Below, piece by piece: positions 1 through 11,294 of a DNA stretch of 64,000 bases. Positions within the stretch are counted from its first letter, which is position 1. Every line of letters begins with the position of its first letter. Source of the DNA: Rhizomys pruinosus (taxonomy: Eukaryota; Chordata; Mammalia; Rodentia; Spalacidae); the NCBI GenBank assembly GCA_009823505.1, contig VZQC01005746.1, forward strand, positions 253,987-317,986, given 5' to 3'. The position numbers and the translations under genes were made by a program. Below the pieces are notes generated by a model. It was given only the letters and a program-made list of their open reading frames with translations. It had not been told where the DNA came from and ran no database searches.

Positions 1-62
1 TTTTTTTTTTGGTCTTTTCGAGACAGGGTCTCCCTGTAGCCCCAGCTGTCCTGGAACTCATT
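1..62 (-). mobile_element. B1 SINE fragment
   Basis: This is the right arm of a B1 element read on the minus strand. The poly(T) at the window start is its A-tail, and the next bases match the B1 end (GAGACAGGGTCTCCCTGTAG, CCAGCTGTCCTGGAACTCA). It stops after about 60 bp, where L1-like sequence begins. Confidence 0.75.
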
Positions 63-110
63 TTCAATTTCTTAAGAGCTCTCCACACTGCTTTCCATAG
101 GGGTTGCATA
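63..110 (-). mobile_element. L1 ORF2 3' fragment (very short)
   Basis: CTCCACACTGCTTTCCATAG matches the C-terminal ORF2 segment seen in the long L1 copies of this window (for example near 5400 and 16600). It is wedged between a B1 and a B2 fragment, so it is probably the remainder of a larger L1 broken by SINE insertion. Confidence 0.55.
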
Positions 111-111
111 T

Positions 112-240
112 ATGATTTTTTTAATCATGTGTATTTGTGTGAGTCTATGTATTATGCCATGTGTGTGCAATGCCCCCAGGGGCCAGAAGAGGGTGTCAGG
201 TTCCCTGGAGTTAGATTTAAGGGGCAGCTTTGGGCCGCCA
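112..240 (-). mobile_element. B2 SINE, 3' part
   Basis: GCCAGAAGAGGGTGTCAG and the preceding GTGTGTGCAATGCC resemble the antisense of the B2 tail region. The tRNA-like head is missing, so this is a diverged partial copy. Confidence 0.5.
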
Positions 241-691
241 GGCTTGGATGATGAGAAACAAACGCAAGTCTTTGAAGTAGGCATGGTGGCATGAGCTGGA
301 GTTATCTGGTCACATTGTATTCATATCCTTGGAAAGGAGACAGGAGAGGTGCCCAGCCAGAGCTCCTGTTCATTCAGTCAGGGATCCCAGCTCAAGGAGG
401 GCTGCCAACTGGATTGGGGGAGTCTTCCCCCCATTAGCGTGATAAAAGTAATACTCCCAGGCAAGGCTGGAGGCTCAGTTCCCCAGTGGCTCTAGGTCTT
501 AAGGAGTTGACATTTGCTGTTTACCCTCAACCTGTGTGTGTATGCATGCATGTGTGCACATGGATGTGTGTGTGCATTCTTAGAATATAAAATATTTTAG
601 AGTACATCTATGCATTTGTATGTGTATATGCATTTAAATATTAGGAAGTAAAAAGAAAATGAGAAAAAAATTGCATGAAAGTTTTAGTAAA
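241..691. other. Unassigned sequence with TG-rich patch
   Basis: No gene or clear repeat is seen. A degraded TG/ATGC-rich patch lies at about 530-630. Short frames here have no recognisable product. Confidence 0.4.
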
Positions 692-905
692 GGGGTCAGT
701 CTATGGCTCAGTGGTTAAGCACTCTGGGTACTCTTGACTTGGGTTTGATTCCCAGCACCCACATGACATCTAAGAACCATGCATAACTGCAGTTCCAGGG
801 GATTGGATACCCTCTTCTGACCTCTGTAGACACTGACATACATGGGGGTCACATAACATGCATTCAGAAGACACTACCAGAAATAAATTGTTTTAAATAA
901 ATAAA
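692..905 (+). mobile_element. B2 SINE
   Basis: The tRNA-derived head is present with box A-like TGGCTCAGTGGTTAAGCA and box B-like GGTTTGATTCCCAGCACC. It is followed by the B2 body (AGTTCCAGGGGATTGGATAC, CCTCTTCTGACCTCTG) and an A-rich AAATAAA tail. The internal Pol III boxes are diverged. Confidence 0.85.
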
Positions 906-1047
906 ATATTTTATAATACTTTTATTGTTGTTTTTGTGTATTTCAGATATCATTTTTCAGTTCAATTTAGGCATATTCCCCTTCCCCTTCCCCCTACCCC
1001 ACCTCAGATCATGCATTCTGCCATATATGTCCTGCATCTTTCTCTCA
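906..1047 (-). mobile_element. L1 3' end with G-rich tract
   Basis: Read on the minus strand this is the common L1 3' terminus of this genome: a G-rich purine tract, then a segment ending near ATACACAA and a short A-rich end. Equivalent ends occur at 23818-23946, 33873-34020 and 60272-60450. It probably belongs with the L1 3' UTR/ORF2 remnant at 1321-2092 and was split by the SINE at 1048-1320. Confidence 0.7.
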
Positions 1048-1320
1048 GTCTGTTTGTTTGTTTGTTTGTTTGTTTGTTTTTGAAACAGGGTCTCCCTTTA
1101 ATCCCAGCTGGCCTGGAGCTTGCTATGTAGACCAGGCTAGCCTTGCACTCAGAGATCCGCCTGCCTCTGCCTCCCAAGGGCTGGGACTAAAGGCGCATGC
1201 CACCATGCCCAGCCTAAGTGGGTTCTTAGCCACCATGTGGATGCTGGGACTTGAACCAGAGTCCTCTGCAAGAGCACTCAGTGCTCATAACCATAACCAC
1301 TGGGCCATCTCTTCACCTCC
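1048..1320 (-). mobile_element. Composite SINE: B2-type head fused to B1
   Basis: On the minus strand a tRNA-like B2 head (about 1212-1318, sense CACATGGTGGCTAAGAAC at its end) runs directly into a nearly full B1 (1075-1210) ending in a (CAAA)n tail. The head stops at the point where ordinary B2 copies continue into their own body. The same join is found at 26450-26698 and 63647-63873, which suggests one amplifying composite family and not chance adjacency. It resembles the architecture of B4 (ID head plus B1), but the head here is B2-like. Confidence 0.7.
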
Positions 1321-2092
1321 CTCTTGGTCTTTTTAAATTTTTTCTCGGCAAAGGTTTATTGTTTTGGGAAGAATTTAATTGTATCAGTCTGTTCTTTGAC
1401 CCAGTCCTTATATTGTTGTGGTTACCTCCCTATTGTATTGCTCCAAAATATGCCTATATAAACATCATCTATGTACCAGAATTATATCGTCAAGGAATAA
1501 ACTGTATGTTAATTCCAATATATGTTTGGGAGTTCACATTTTTCCCTTTAATTTTATATTACTCTATAATATGAATATATACCTTCTGCCCATATGTATT
1601 AATTACCATGTCTGAAAGTAAGTGGTAAATTAATTCTAGGGCTCATTAAGGATTCACATTATAACATCACAGTTACTTTCAAATAGAAAGAAATATAACA
1701 ATAACATTGCTCGGCTTGCCTTTCAATTGGGGGATTTGGTACTAGCATCCACAAATGAGGGAAACCATTCTCCTTTTGTTATTTGGGACCATGTTACTTC
1801 ACTTAGTAAAATGGCTTCAAGTTAAATCCATGTACCTGCAAATTTCATAATGTCATCTTTCTTTATCGCTGCATAGAACTCCATTATGTAGCTATACCAC
1901 ATTTTTTTTTTATCCACATGTCAGTTGAGGGGCATTTGGGTTGGTTCCAGCTCCTCGCTATTGTGAAAAGAGCTGCAATAAACATAGATGTGCATGTATC
2001 TTTGCAGTAGGATGAGTCTTGTGAATATATACCCAGGAGAGGTATGGCTGGGTCACATCATGGGCTCATTTTGAGTCTTTTAAGGGTTAAGA
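1321..2092 (-). mobile_element. L1 3' UTR and ORF2 C-terminal remnant
   Basis: About 1385-1450 matches the L1 3' UTR seen at 22265-22330 (CAGT..GTTCTTTGA..CAGTCCTT, then TTGTTGTGGTT). About 1735-2092 matches the end of ORF2, with marker strings such as GGGGCATTTGGGTTGGTTCC and GAGCTGCAATAAACATAG. The frame is broken by indels and it is an old 5'-truncated copy. Confidence 0.85.
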
Positions 2093-2248
2093 AAATTGTA
2101 GGTAAGGGAACAGAATGAATAATGAGACTGGTTAGATGCAGAAATCATTTTAGATATAATTTTAATATGCAAATGTTCTATTTAAAAAATACAAGAATTA
2201 CATATATAATTATTCAAAGCACAATGTAGGGAATGACCTTTTCTTATT

Positions 2249-2251
<3 letters not shown>

Positions 2252-2283
<32 letters not shown>
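2252..2283. repeat. (TC)n microsatellite
   Basis: About 16 uninterrupted TC units, directly next to a diverged B1. Confidence 0.95.
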
Positions 2284-2286
<3 letters not shown>

Positions 2287-2299
2287 TTTCTTTTGCTGT

Positions 2300-2432
2300 T
2301 GCTGGTTTTTTGAGAAAAACCTGCCTGGCACTCACTACATAGACCCTGCTGGCCTTAATCCCACGGAGATCCTCCTCCCTCTGTCTCCTGAGTGCCAGGA
2401 TTGAAAGTGTATGTCACCACACCTGATGCATC
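2300..2432 (-). mobile_element. Diverged B1 SINE
   Basis: The antisense B1 pattern is recognisable (CACTACATAGACCCTGCTGG, CCTCTGTCTCCTGAGTGCCA, CACCACACCTGATG) with many substitutions. This indicates an old copy. Confidence 0.65.
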
Positions 2433-2634
2433 TTTCTCTTTTATTCTTCATAATTTTATAAGTGAAGACAGTAAGGCACCAAATGGTGGCAGTGGATTGG
2501 TGGGCAGTCTGCTGCAAACCTAGGATGCTTTTCTAGCCTTTGCTGATGATAACTCTGTCTGGTTTCAGTTTTCCCATTTCATTTTCATCTGATTGTATTC
2601 CTAATGTCCCAGTAATGAGTCCCTTTGAATAACT

Positions 2635-2850
2635 CACACTATAGATCACAGCCAATCATTGAAGGAAGACAGGGCATAAGGAGCCAAGGTAGGAACCTGG
2701 GAGCAGGAACAAAAGCAGAGACCATGGAGGAAGTCTCAGTTACCTTTCATATGCAGCCCAGGCCCACCTGACCTGGTGTGTCTCTGCCCCCAGAGAGCTG
2801 GGCCATCTTACAGCAATTAACAATAAAGAAAATGCCTGGAGGACAAGATC
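2635..2850 (-). mobile_element. Old MaLR-type LTR fragment
   Basis: Segments such as GGAACCTGGGAGCAGGA, GACCATGGAGGAAG and CAATTAACAATAAAGAAAAT match in order the same family of LTR found at 47070-49043 (GGAACCTGGAGGCAGGAGCT, GCCATGGAGGA). Both ends are lost and it is more diverged than the 47-49 kb copies. Confidence 0.5.
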
Positions 2851-4352
2851 ACAGATGTGTTTGCTAGAGGAAGTTCCTTATTTGGGTTTCCTCTTCCCAG
2901 GTCTCTCTAGCTCAGTTCAATTTTCCAAACTTGAATAAATTGCCGCTATAGCCATAAATAAATTTTGACCATCTTTTGGTTTTGATTAACAGCCAACAGT
3001 GAGCTGTCGACAGGCACTGGACTTGCAGATGTTGTGAAAATATAAATGAAAAGACAAGCTTTCTTGATCTTGAATGGGCCTCGCTTTTCAGAGTTGTCAA
3101 ATCTTTGTTCTATCACAGGCCTCTTCACAAGAAACTATTCTTCACTTTTCTCTGTTTTCACTTATGTTTAAGAATATGATTTTTAAATTTGGAACTATCG
3201 AATGCTTTTGAAAAATATCAAATCATAAATATCTCTGTGTTTTCTTTATCCTTTAGTCAATGAGTCATAATATAAATTCCTATTATTTATTGAGTACTTC
3301 ACAGTGTTATCTAACCAATTATTCTCTACGTGGTTAAAAATTCCTCTGTGACTTTTTGTCGTGAATACTTTTACTGACCCTATCTGGAAGGCATGATCCA
3401 TTTGCCTACTTATATAGGAATATATTCTTCTCAATCATATCTACTACCACCTTTTGAAATAGTTCTCCTTGTTTGCTGTTTTATATAAACTATTTACTTT
3501 TTTTCTTTTAAGTAAGGATACTGAGGAGAAAAGAGGGATTTTAAGGGAAAACAATTTTTGGCAAATATGGTGGACTCTTTCATATGTTGGCAAAAACACT
3601 GAGTAGTTTCATAAGTCACTACAGCTTTTAAATACTATAGTTTTCAACCACTGTTGAGTATATTTAAATGACAGCATATATTCCAATAACTATGAACAAA
3701 TCATAACAAAAATGATTGACAGAGTAATTATACCTTAAACAAATTCACTCAGTCTATCAGCTTTTCATAATTTTTGTCATCATTTTTATTCTTGCATTTC
3801 ATTCATCATCTACATTTGTTGAAATGCAAGGAAAACACAAAATATAAGGCAACTGAATAAAATATAAATGATTAAAAGAAAGTAAGGCATTTTATTAGCA
3901 GAGCTTACCTAGATTATATGACACCATGACTAACAAGTTACATAACAAATGAAAAAATGATTATGAGGCCAGAAAAAATGAGAAAGAAATTTCTAATTTT
4001 TCACAACCAGAAGAAAGTAGGCAATCTTAAATATTCTTTTTTTCTAAAATTGAATAGACATCATCTAAGAGATTTGTAATCTGAGGCATTCATTTCTATA
4101 GAAATATCATGCTAGATACAATCAGAGACACAGCCAGTCAATTCTTTCTTCATTAGAAAACTCAAACTCTGACTAAATTAGAAAATATTATTGGACATTG
4201 TAAAAATGGAGAATAATTGAGGATACATATTAAGTGTCTTTATAAATGAACATTTCATCAATGCTAATTGTCCACAAATTTAAAAGAAAATAAATTAGAT
4301 AATTTTTCCTGAGACCATTTTCAGACCACTCACTATTTTTAGAGGAGGGAAC

Positions 4353-4353
<1 letters not shown>
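2851..4353. other. AT-rich unique sequence
   Basis: No gene, SINE or LINE is recognised. Reading frames are short and lack codon-bias or domain signals. Confidence 0.5.
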
Positions 4354-4383
<30 letters not shown>

Positions 4384-4434
4384 AAGAAGAAGAAGAAGAA
4401 GAAGAAGAAGGACAACAACAACAACAACAACAAG
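4354..4434. repeat. (GAA)n followed by (CAA)n microsatellite
   Basis: About 19 GAA units are followed by about seven CAA units. The minus-strand poly-phenylalanine reading frame over it is an artefact of the repeat. Confidence 0.95.
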
Positions 4435-4741
4435 AAAAAGTGTATTGTTTTTGTCAAGGTTCACAGTCCATGAACAAGAGAGGAAATAATTATGCCAGCT
4501 TCTCTGTTTCTTAGTCAAGATTAGCTTTTCTTAATATGCTTGCTTTTCAAATATTTTGAACATTTATGTAGTTTAATTTTGAGAATTAAAGAGCATATGG
4601 ACTATTCTACACATTTATTGACTAAGCTCTTTCTATATGCAATGTAATCCATGTCATTAAAGTGTACTTGTGGATTGAAATAAACAAGAGTTGGATTCAT
4701 AATTTACCTTGCAATGGGAGAAAAATGCATACAATTACAAT
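4435..4741. other. Unassigned AT-rich sequence
   Basis: Nothing recognisable. It flanks the 3' end of L1 copy A. Confidence 0.4.
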
Positions 4742-5052
4742 GTCTTTTATTTTTTATTTATTTATTTTTATTTTTTTATCAAATCTAGACCCGTGTACCC
4801 CCATCCCCCTACCCCACCAGAGCTCATGCATTCTGGCAAAAATGCTTTTCATCTCTTTCTCAGTCTTTCACAATATTCTCCATGAGAAAGTTGACTATTT
4901 TGAGCAGAAGTTCACTATTTCAGTTAGTTCTTCAATGCATTCTTTTCTGTTGTTGTTGTTGCTGTTGTTTCCAATATGCATCACTCCCAGCTGCTTTGGA
5001 CAAAAGCTCAAGGGGCCATGCACAAGAAATACTTCCAACTAGGTAATTGGCA

Positions 5053-8000
5053 CTAGCGTCCACAGAAGAGTGATACCATTCATCGTTTGTTTTTCTGGGA
5101 CTGTGTTACTTCACTCAGCATGATGTCTTCTAGCTCCAGCCATTTTCCAGCAATGCTCATGATGTCCTCTTTCCTTACTGCTGCATAGAAGTCCATTGTG
5201 TAGATGTACTACATTTTCTCTATCCACTCATCTCCTGAGGGGCATTTAGGTTGGTTCCAGCCCCTTGCTATTGTGAAGAGAGCTGAAATAAACATGGCCG
5301 TGGATGTATCTCTGTAGTGGGGTGAGTCTTGAGGGTACATGCCCAGGAGTGGTATGGCTGGGTCGGATGGCAAGTTCATTCCAAGTCTTCCAAGGGTTCT
5401 CCACACTGCTTTCCATAGTGGCTGTAAGAGTTTACATTCCCACGAGCAGTGGATGAGTGTTCCCCTTTCCCCACAACCTCTCCAGCACTTAGTATCATTT
5501 GTTTTCTTGATCCTAGCCAGTCTTATTGGAGTAAGATGATATCTTAAAGTGGTTTTGATTTGCATTTCCTTAATGATTATTGATGTTGAACACTTCTTAA
5601 AGTGTTTCTCAGCCATCTCTAATTCCTCACTTGTGAAGTCTCTGTTCAGTTCTTTGCTCCATCTATTGAGTGGGTCATTTGTTTTCTTTTTTCTTTGTTT
5701 TTTGAGTAGTTTATATATTCTGGAAATCAATGCTTTGTCAGATGTATCTGCAGTGAAGGTTTCCTCCCACTCTGTGGGATTTCTCTTCACTTCCTTGATT
5801 GTTTCTTTTGAAGTACAGAAGCTTTTGAATTTAATGAGGTCCCATTTGTCAATTGTCAACCTTAATTCTTGCACAGCTGCTATCTGATTTAGGAAGTCTT
5901 TTCCTACGACTATGTCTTGTAGTCTGCTGCCAACTTTTTCTTCTATTGCCTTGAGAGTTTGGGATATCATGTTGAGGTCTTTGATCCATCTGGAGTTGAC
6001 TTTTGTACAGGGTGAGAGGTAAGGGTTTAATTTCATTCTTCTACAAGTGGTGATCCATTTTTGCCAACACCACTTGCTGAAGATGCTGTCTTTTCTCCAT
6101 TGTGACTTCGTGGCCCCCTTGTCAAATATAAGATGGCTGAAATTGTACGTGCTCAGATTTGATTCTTAGGTTTTGTTCCATTGGTCAACAGGTCTGTTTT
6201 TGTGCCAGTACCAAGCTGTTTTTATGACTATACCCCTGTAGTATAGTTTGAAGTCTGGTATAGAGATCCCCGTGTGTAGCTCTTTTCACTCAGGGGTGTT
6301 TTGACTATTCGTGGTCTTTTGTTTTTCCAAATGAATTTAAGGACTTTTGTTTCCGAGCCTGTGAAGAAGCTCTTGGGTATTTTGATTTGAATTGCATTAA
6401 ATCTATACAAGAGTTTCAGTAAAATGGACATTTTTACAATGTTACTTTTCCAAACCCATGAGCATAGGAGGTTTTTCCATCTTCTGATATCTTCTTCAAT
6501 TTCTTTTTTTAAAGGTTTAAAATTTTTGTTGTAGAGATCTTTGGTGTCTTTGGTTTAGGTTTGTTCCTAGGTATTTCATTGTTTTTGAGGCTATTGTGAG
6601 TGGGAAGGTCTCTTTGAATTCTTTCTCCAGTTGCTTGTTGTTGGTGTAAAGAAAGGCCATTGATTTTTTTAAGGTTAATTTTGTATCCTGCCACTTTGCT
6701 GAAGCTGTTAATCATTTCTAGGAGTTTTCTGGTGGAGTTTTTAGCATGCTTTAAGTAAACAATCATAACCATCAGCAAATAGGCATAGCTTGACTTCCTC
6801 TTTTCCAATTAGTACTCCTTTAATTTCATTTTCTTGCCTTATTGCTCTAGCAACTGTTTCAAGCACTATATTGAAGAGGAGTGGTGACAGGGGGCAGCAT
6901 TGCCGAGTTTCTAACTTTAAAGGGAATGTTTCTGTCATTTCCCCATTTAGGATGATATTGGCTGTGGGTTTCCTGTATATGGCTTTGATTACATTGAGGA
7001 ATGATCCCTCCAATCCAATTCCTTCTAGGACTTTAAGCTTGAAGGGATGCTGGATTTTGTCAAAAGCTTTTTCAGCATCAATTGAGATGGTGGTGTGGTT
7101 TTTATTTTTCATTCCATTAATGTGTTTGATGATGTTTATTGATTTTCATAGGTTGAAACATCCCTGCATCTCTGGTATGAATCCAACTTGGTCATGATGG
7201 ATGATCATCTTGATATGGGTCTGTATGCGATTTGCCAGTATTCTGTTTAGAATTTTGGCATCTGTGTTCATGAGGGAGATGGGTCTATAATTCTCCTTTT
7301 CAGTTGTACCTTTGCCTGGTTTTGGTAATAGAGTGATGCTGGCTTCATAGAAGGAATTTGGGAAAATTCCCTCTGATTGTATCCTTCGAAACAGTTTCAG
7401 AAATAATGGTTGTAGGTCTTTTTGAAATGATTTATAGACTTCTGCAATGAAACAGTCTGGGCTTGGGCTTTTTTAGTTGGGAGGTTTCTTATTACGTCTT
7501 CAATTTCTTCTTGTATTATGGGTCTATTTAAGCTGTCAATCTCTTCTTGGTTGAGCTTTGGTGATTCCCAGGATTTCAGATATTCATACGTTTCTTCTAG
7601 GTTTTCAAATTTGGTAGAGTATAGGTTCTTGAAATATTCCCATATGATTTTCTGGATCTTTTCCTTGCCTGTTGTGATATTTCCCTTTTCATCAGGGATT
7701 GTATTGATTTGGAGTTGTTCCTTCTTTCTTTTGGTTAAATGGGCTAGAGGTCTTTCTATCTCGTTTATTCTTTCAAAGAACCAACTTTTGGATTCATCGA
7801 TTTTTTATATTGTTTTCTTTGTTTTTGTTTCATTGATTTCTGCCCTGATTTTTATTTCTTCCTGTCTGTTGCATTTAGGGTTCATCTGTTGTTGGTTCTC
7901 AAGTGCTTTTAGCTGTAGAGTTAGATCATTCAACTGTGCTCTTTCTGTTTTTCTAATGTAGGCTCCCAGGGGTATAAACTTCCCTCTTAGGACTGCTTTT

Positions 8001-8883
8001 AAGGTATCCCATAGGTTTTCTTGTGTTGTATTGTCATTGTCATTCAGTTCCAGGAATGCTTTTATTTCTTTCTTTATATCTTCCTTGACCCATTCATTAT
8101 TCAAGAGTGTGTTGTTTAATCTCCATGTGATCTTGTAGGCAGTAGGGCTTATCCTGGTGTTGATGTTGAGCTTTATGGCACTGTGGTCTGATAGAATGCA
8201 TGAAATTATTTCAATCTTTTTCTATTTGTGGAGGTTTTTTCTGTGTCCCAGTATGTGGTCGATTTTGGAGAATGTTCTATGAGGTGCTGAGTAGAAAGTG
8301 TATTCTTTCTTATTAGGGTGGAATATTTGGTAAAGGTCCATGAGGTCCATTTGGTGTATCATATCGTTCAGTTCAGATATCTCTCTGTTTATTCTTTGTC
8401 CTGTTGACCTGTCCAAAGGACTCAGTGGGGTATTGAATTCCCCTACTATGAGTATACTGGGGTTAGTGTGTGACGTATGGTCCTGGAGAATTGTCTTTAT
8501 AAAGTTTGGTGCACCAGAGTTTGGTGCATATATATTCAGGCTTGTGAAAACTTCTTGGTGAATTGTTCCTTTGATAAAAATGTAATGGCCTTCTTTGTCT
8601 CTTCTGATTTCTTTTACTTTGAAGTCTCTTTTGTCTGATATTAAAATAGCAACACCTGCTTTCTTTTTGGTACCATTTGCTTGGAATATTTTTTCCATCC
8701 TTTCACTTTAAGGTGGTGCCTGTCCTTGAAGGTAAGATGTGTTTCTTGTAGACAGCATATCGATGGATTCTGTTTCCTAATCCAGTCTCCCAGTCTATGT
8801 CTTTTGATTGGGGAATTTAGTCCATTAATATTTAAGGTTATGACTGATAGGTTTGTGTTGCTTCCTTTTGCCTTATTATCCAT
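5053..8883 (-). pseudogene. L1 ORF2 of copy A (decayed)
   Basis: ORF2 encodes the L1 endonuclease and reverse transcriptase. The start codon context (ATGGATAATAAGG) at 8883 and the stop at 5053-5055 correspond to those of the intact ORF2 at 52.7 kb. Open pieces cover the endonuclease (8222-8883, ending [17 protein letters not shown]), the start of the reverse transcriptase ([13 protein letters not shown] at about 7070) and the cysteine-rich C-terminus ([19 protein letters not shown] at about 5440). Frameshifts and stops separate these blocks. The catalytic FADD has become FADG before a frameshift near 6780. It is not functional. Confidence 0.92.
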
Positions 8884-8924
8884 CTGCGGTTTTGATTTAG
8901 GTTTCTACTTCTGCAGTTATGCTT

Positions 8925-9742
8925 TTATTGATTTCTCCTTCTAGGTGCCTGGGGTTGGTTGCTCCTTTCTTCTGTTCTTTGAATTGCTTCAAGTATTCTC
9001 TGAAGGGTTGGTTTTCCGGACATGTATTCTTTCAAGTTGTTTATGTCATGGAAGATTTTCCTCTCTCCTTCCACTATGATTGACATTTTTGCTGGGTATA
9101 GTAACCTGGGCTGGCATCCATTGTCCCTCAACACTGGGAATGCTTTGCTCCAGGTTCTTCTTGCCTTCATCGTTTGCTGTGAGAAGTCCGTTGTTATTCT
9201 GATAGGTTTCCCCTTATAGGTCACTTGTTGTTTTTCTCTTGTCGCTTTAAGAATTTTCTCTTTGTTTTGGGTGTCCAGCATTTTAACTATGATGTGGCGT
9301 GGAGAATTTCTTTTCTGATCTTGTCTGTTTGGAGTTCTATGTGCTTCTTGTATTGGTATTGGTTTGTCCTTTTTTAGTTTGGGGAAGTTTTCATCTATTA
9401 TTCTGTTGAAGATCTGATCAATACCTTTCTCTTGGGATTCTTCTCCTTCCTCTATTCCTATGATGCGGAGGTTTGATCTTTTCATAGTGTCCCACAGCTC
9501 CTGGTTGTTCCATTTTTGTGTATTTTTAAATTTTTCATAATCTTTCCTTGAGGTTTTTAGTTGTTCTGTGTTATCCTCCAGGTCTGATATTCTTTGTTCT
9601 GCTTCCTCCATTCTGCTTGAGGCTTTTTCCATTCCTTTCCTCTTGATTGGATGAGTGTTTGATTTCCTTTTTCATTTCCTCTTCTGATTTCTTTAGTATT
9701 TCTCCTTCTTTTTGGAGCTTCTCAATCTCTTCCTGTAGCTAT
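8925..9742 (-). pseudogene. L1 ORF1 of copy A, N-terminally truncated
   Basis: ORF1p is the trimeric RNA-binding chaperone of L1. An open stretch of 235 residues (8925-9632) carries the end of the coiled coil (EEAEQRISDLEDNTEQLK), the RRM-like block (NLRIIGIEEGEESQEKGIDQ) and the C-terminal domain (PRHIIVKMLDTQNKEKILKA, LYPAKMSIIVEGERKIF). The upstream coiled coil continues to about 9742 in a shifted frame. The N-terminus is missing because of the 5' truncation. It lies 41 nt upstream of the ORF2 start, which is normal L1 spacing. Confidence 0.92.
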
Positions 9743-9757
9743 TTGCTTCGCTGATGA

Positions 9758-11294
9758 TATACAGACATATGGCTGCCACTGCTGCACAGTATTTCCAGGC
9801 AGGTGAGGTGTAGCTGGTGCTGACAGAGGAGTCTTGCTTAACTCAAGGAGACCAATATTTGCTTTATTGGTTTAGTGGCCTTTGGTAGCACTCTCTGGTA
9901 TACCAGAAACCAACTGTACACTTTCAAGTGCAGTCTCAATGCATCTTTCCCATGGTTACATCAGGTCTTCTGACAGCTGGGCCTTACCGCCTCTCTTCTT
10001 GCAGTTATCCCAGTTTACAGGCAAGGATCCTTTACCTTTTGTGGTGGCTTGGATCACCTGGCCAAAATCTCCTTGGCAGAATAATACATTGCTGATATCA
10101 GAGCTCTCCTGTATTAATATATTTTTACTTAAATGCACAGCTTAAAGACTCTAGTATTATATTTGGTTCTGAATACAGAATAATCCTTCTCACAGCTCCT
10201 ATGTGTATTAGTCAATTAAAGAAAGCAGTTTTTACCAGTTTTATAAGAGATAACCTCTATAACAGTCAGCTTTAATTTACAGTTAGAGATTGACTTCACT
10301 ACCATCATATTTTTCTTTGTTCTATGGAAAGGAGGTAAGAAAGTCTCTCATGTTAAAATTTTGCAGCACCTAGAAGGTAAGGTTCATTAGGACTCTTTAT
10401 AAACATTTGTTACAAATAGGATCCACAGAGATGTTTGATGCCTGTAGCAGTATGAGGTTTTTCCTCCTTTTAATGCTTAGATGGGCCAAGTTCTCTGCTG
10501 GTATTTCTTGGTACATCCTACACAATGCAAGGCTATATCTTCTCAGCCATTAAGTTGGTGATGTTTTGACATGTGGGAACATACAAATCTTTTCCCCATT
10601 GTTAGTTTTAAGATTAAATTGAAAATTTTTTGGCAAAAAGGTTTAATATATAACTGTATCCCCCCCCTTCTGTTTTAATTCTAGGTTTTTATTTTTTGAC
10701 CCATGAGTCTCAAAAAGGCAGTTGTAGTACACATAACTATAGGCAGGAATCAAGGTGTAAATTTCATTAAATTTATCCAAGCTGTTTTCAGTGACTGTAT
10801 GTTGTTAATTTGGGAAGCAAACTTAATTCCTTAAGTTAAATTGTCCTACAGGTAAAAGAGAATGTTACAAGATGATACTGTATAACACAAAGATTATAGA
10901 GAACATTTGTGTATGTTAATCCCAAAGTTATTGTTATGCAGATTTTAAGTAAAACAAATATGAACAACAACAACTTATATTTCCAATTAACTGAGATGTA
11001 TCACCCTTTTTATCAAAACTGTTAAACCAATGTTGTTTAATATAGACATTTTTACTTTTACTAAGTCCTAAAATACCATGTAATTTGTAGATAGAGTTTG
11101 GGAAAAATTGGATACTTGTTGAACTCATGTCAATTAAATATACATTAATCTAATATAGACCTGTGTCCCTCTACCAACCCATCCACCCCTCCTGATTCAC
11201 CATTTCAGTTAGTTTTCTGATGCAGTCTTTCTGTTGTTGTTCTTTCAATATGCATCCCTCTAGACAAGAAATATTTTCAAGTGGGTTATTGATG
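9758..11294 (-). mobile_element. Long non-canonical 3' tail of L1 copy B
   Basis: Downstream of the ORF2 stop (11295-11297), the first 100 bp match the ordinary L1 3' UTR. About 1.4 kb follows with no similarity to the short 3' UTRs of copies A and D. The whole stretch aligns in order with 56556-58075 of the young L1 (for example GAGACTCATGGGTCAAAAA, TCACCAACTTAATGGCTGAG, CACTAAACCAATAAAGCAAA in sense). It contains a second purine/G run (sense AACAGAAGGGGGGGGAT at about 10670) and an AATAAA at about 9870. Confidence 0.8.

Larger units (their letters stand above)
4742..9757 (-). mobile_element. L1 copy A, 5'-truncated in ORF1
   Basis: A minus-strand LINE-1 of about 5 kb. Its 3' end is an A-rich (AAAT)n tail at 4742-4785, preceded by a G-rich 3' UTR (4786-5052), a decayed ORF2 (5053-8883) and the C-terminal two thirds of ORF1 (8925-9742). 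The 5' UTR and ORF1 start are absent. Its 5' end abuts the 3' tail of copy B with about 15 bp of unassigned sequence, and I see no clean target-site duplication. The 3' UTR is the short type (about 300 bp), unlike that of copies B and 52.7 kb. Confidence 0.93.

Noticed and set aside
4230..4457. Minus-strand frame with poly-phenylalanine
   Set aside because: Produced by the (GAA)n repeat.
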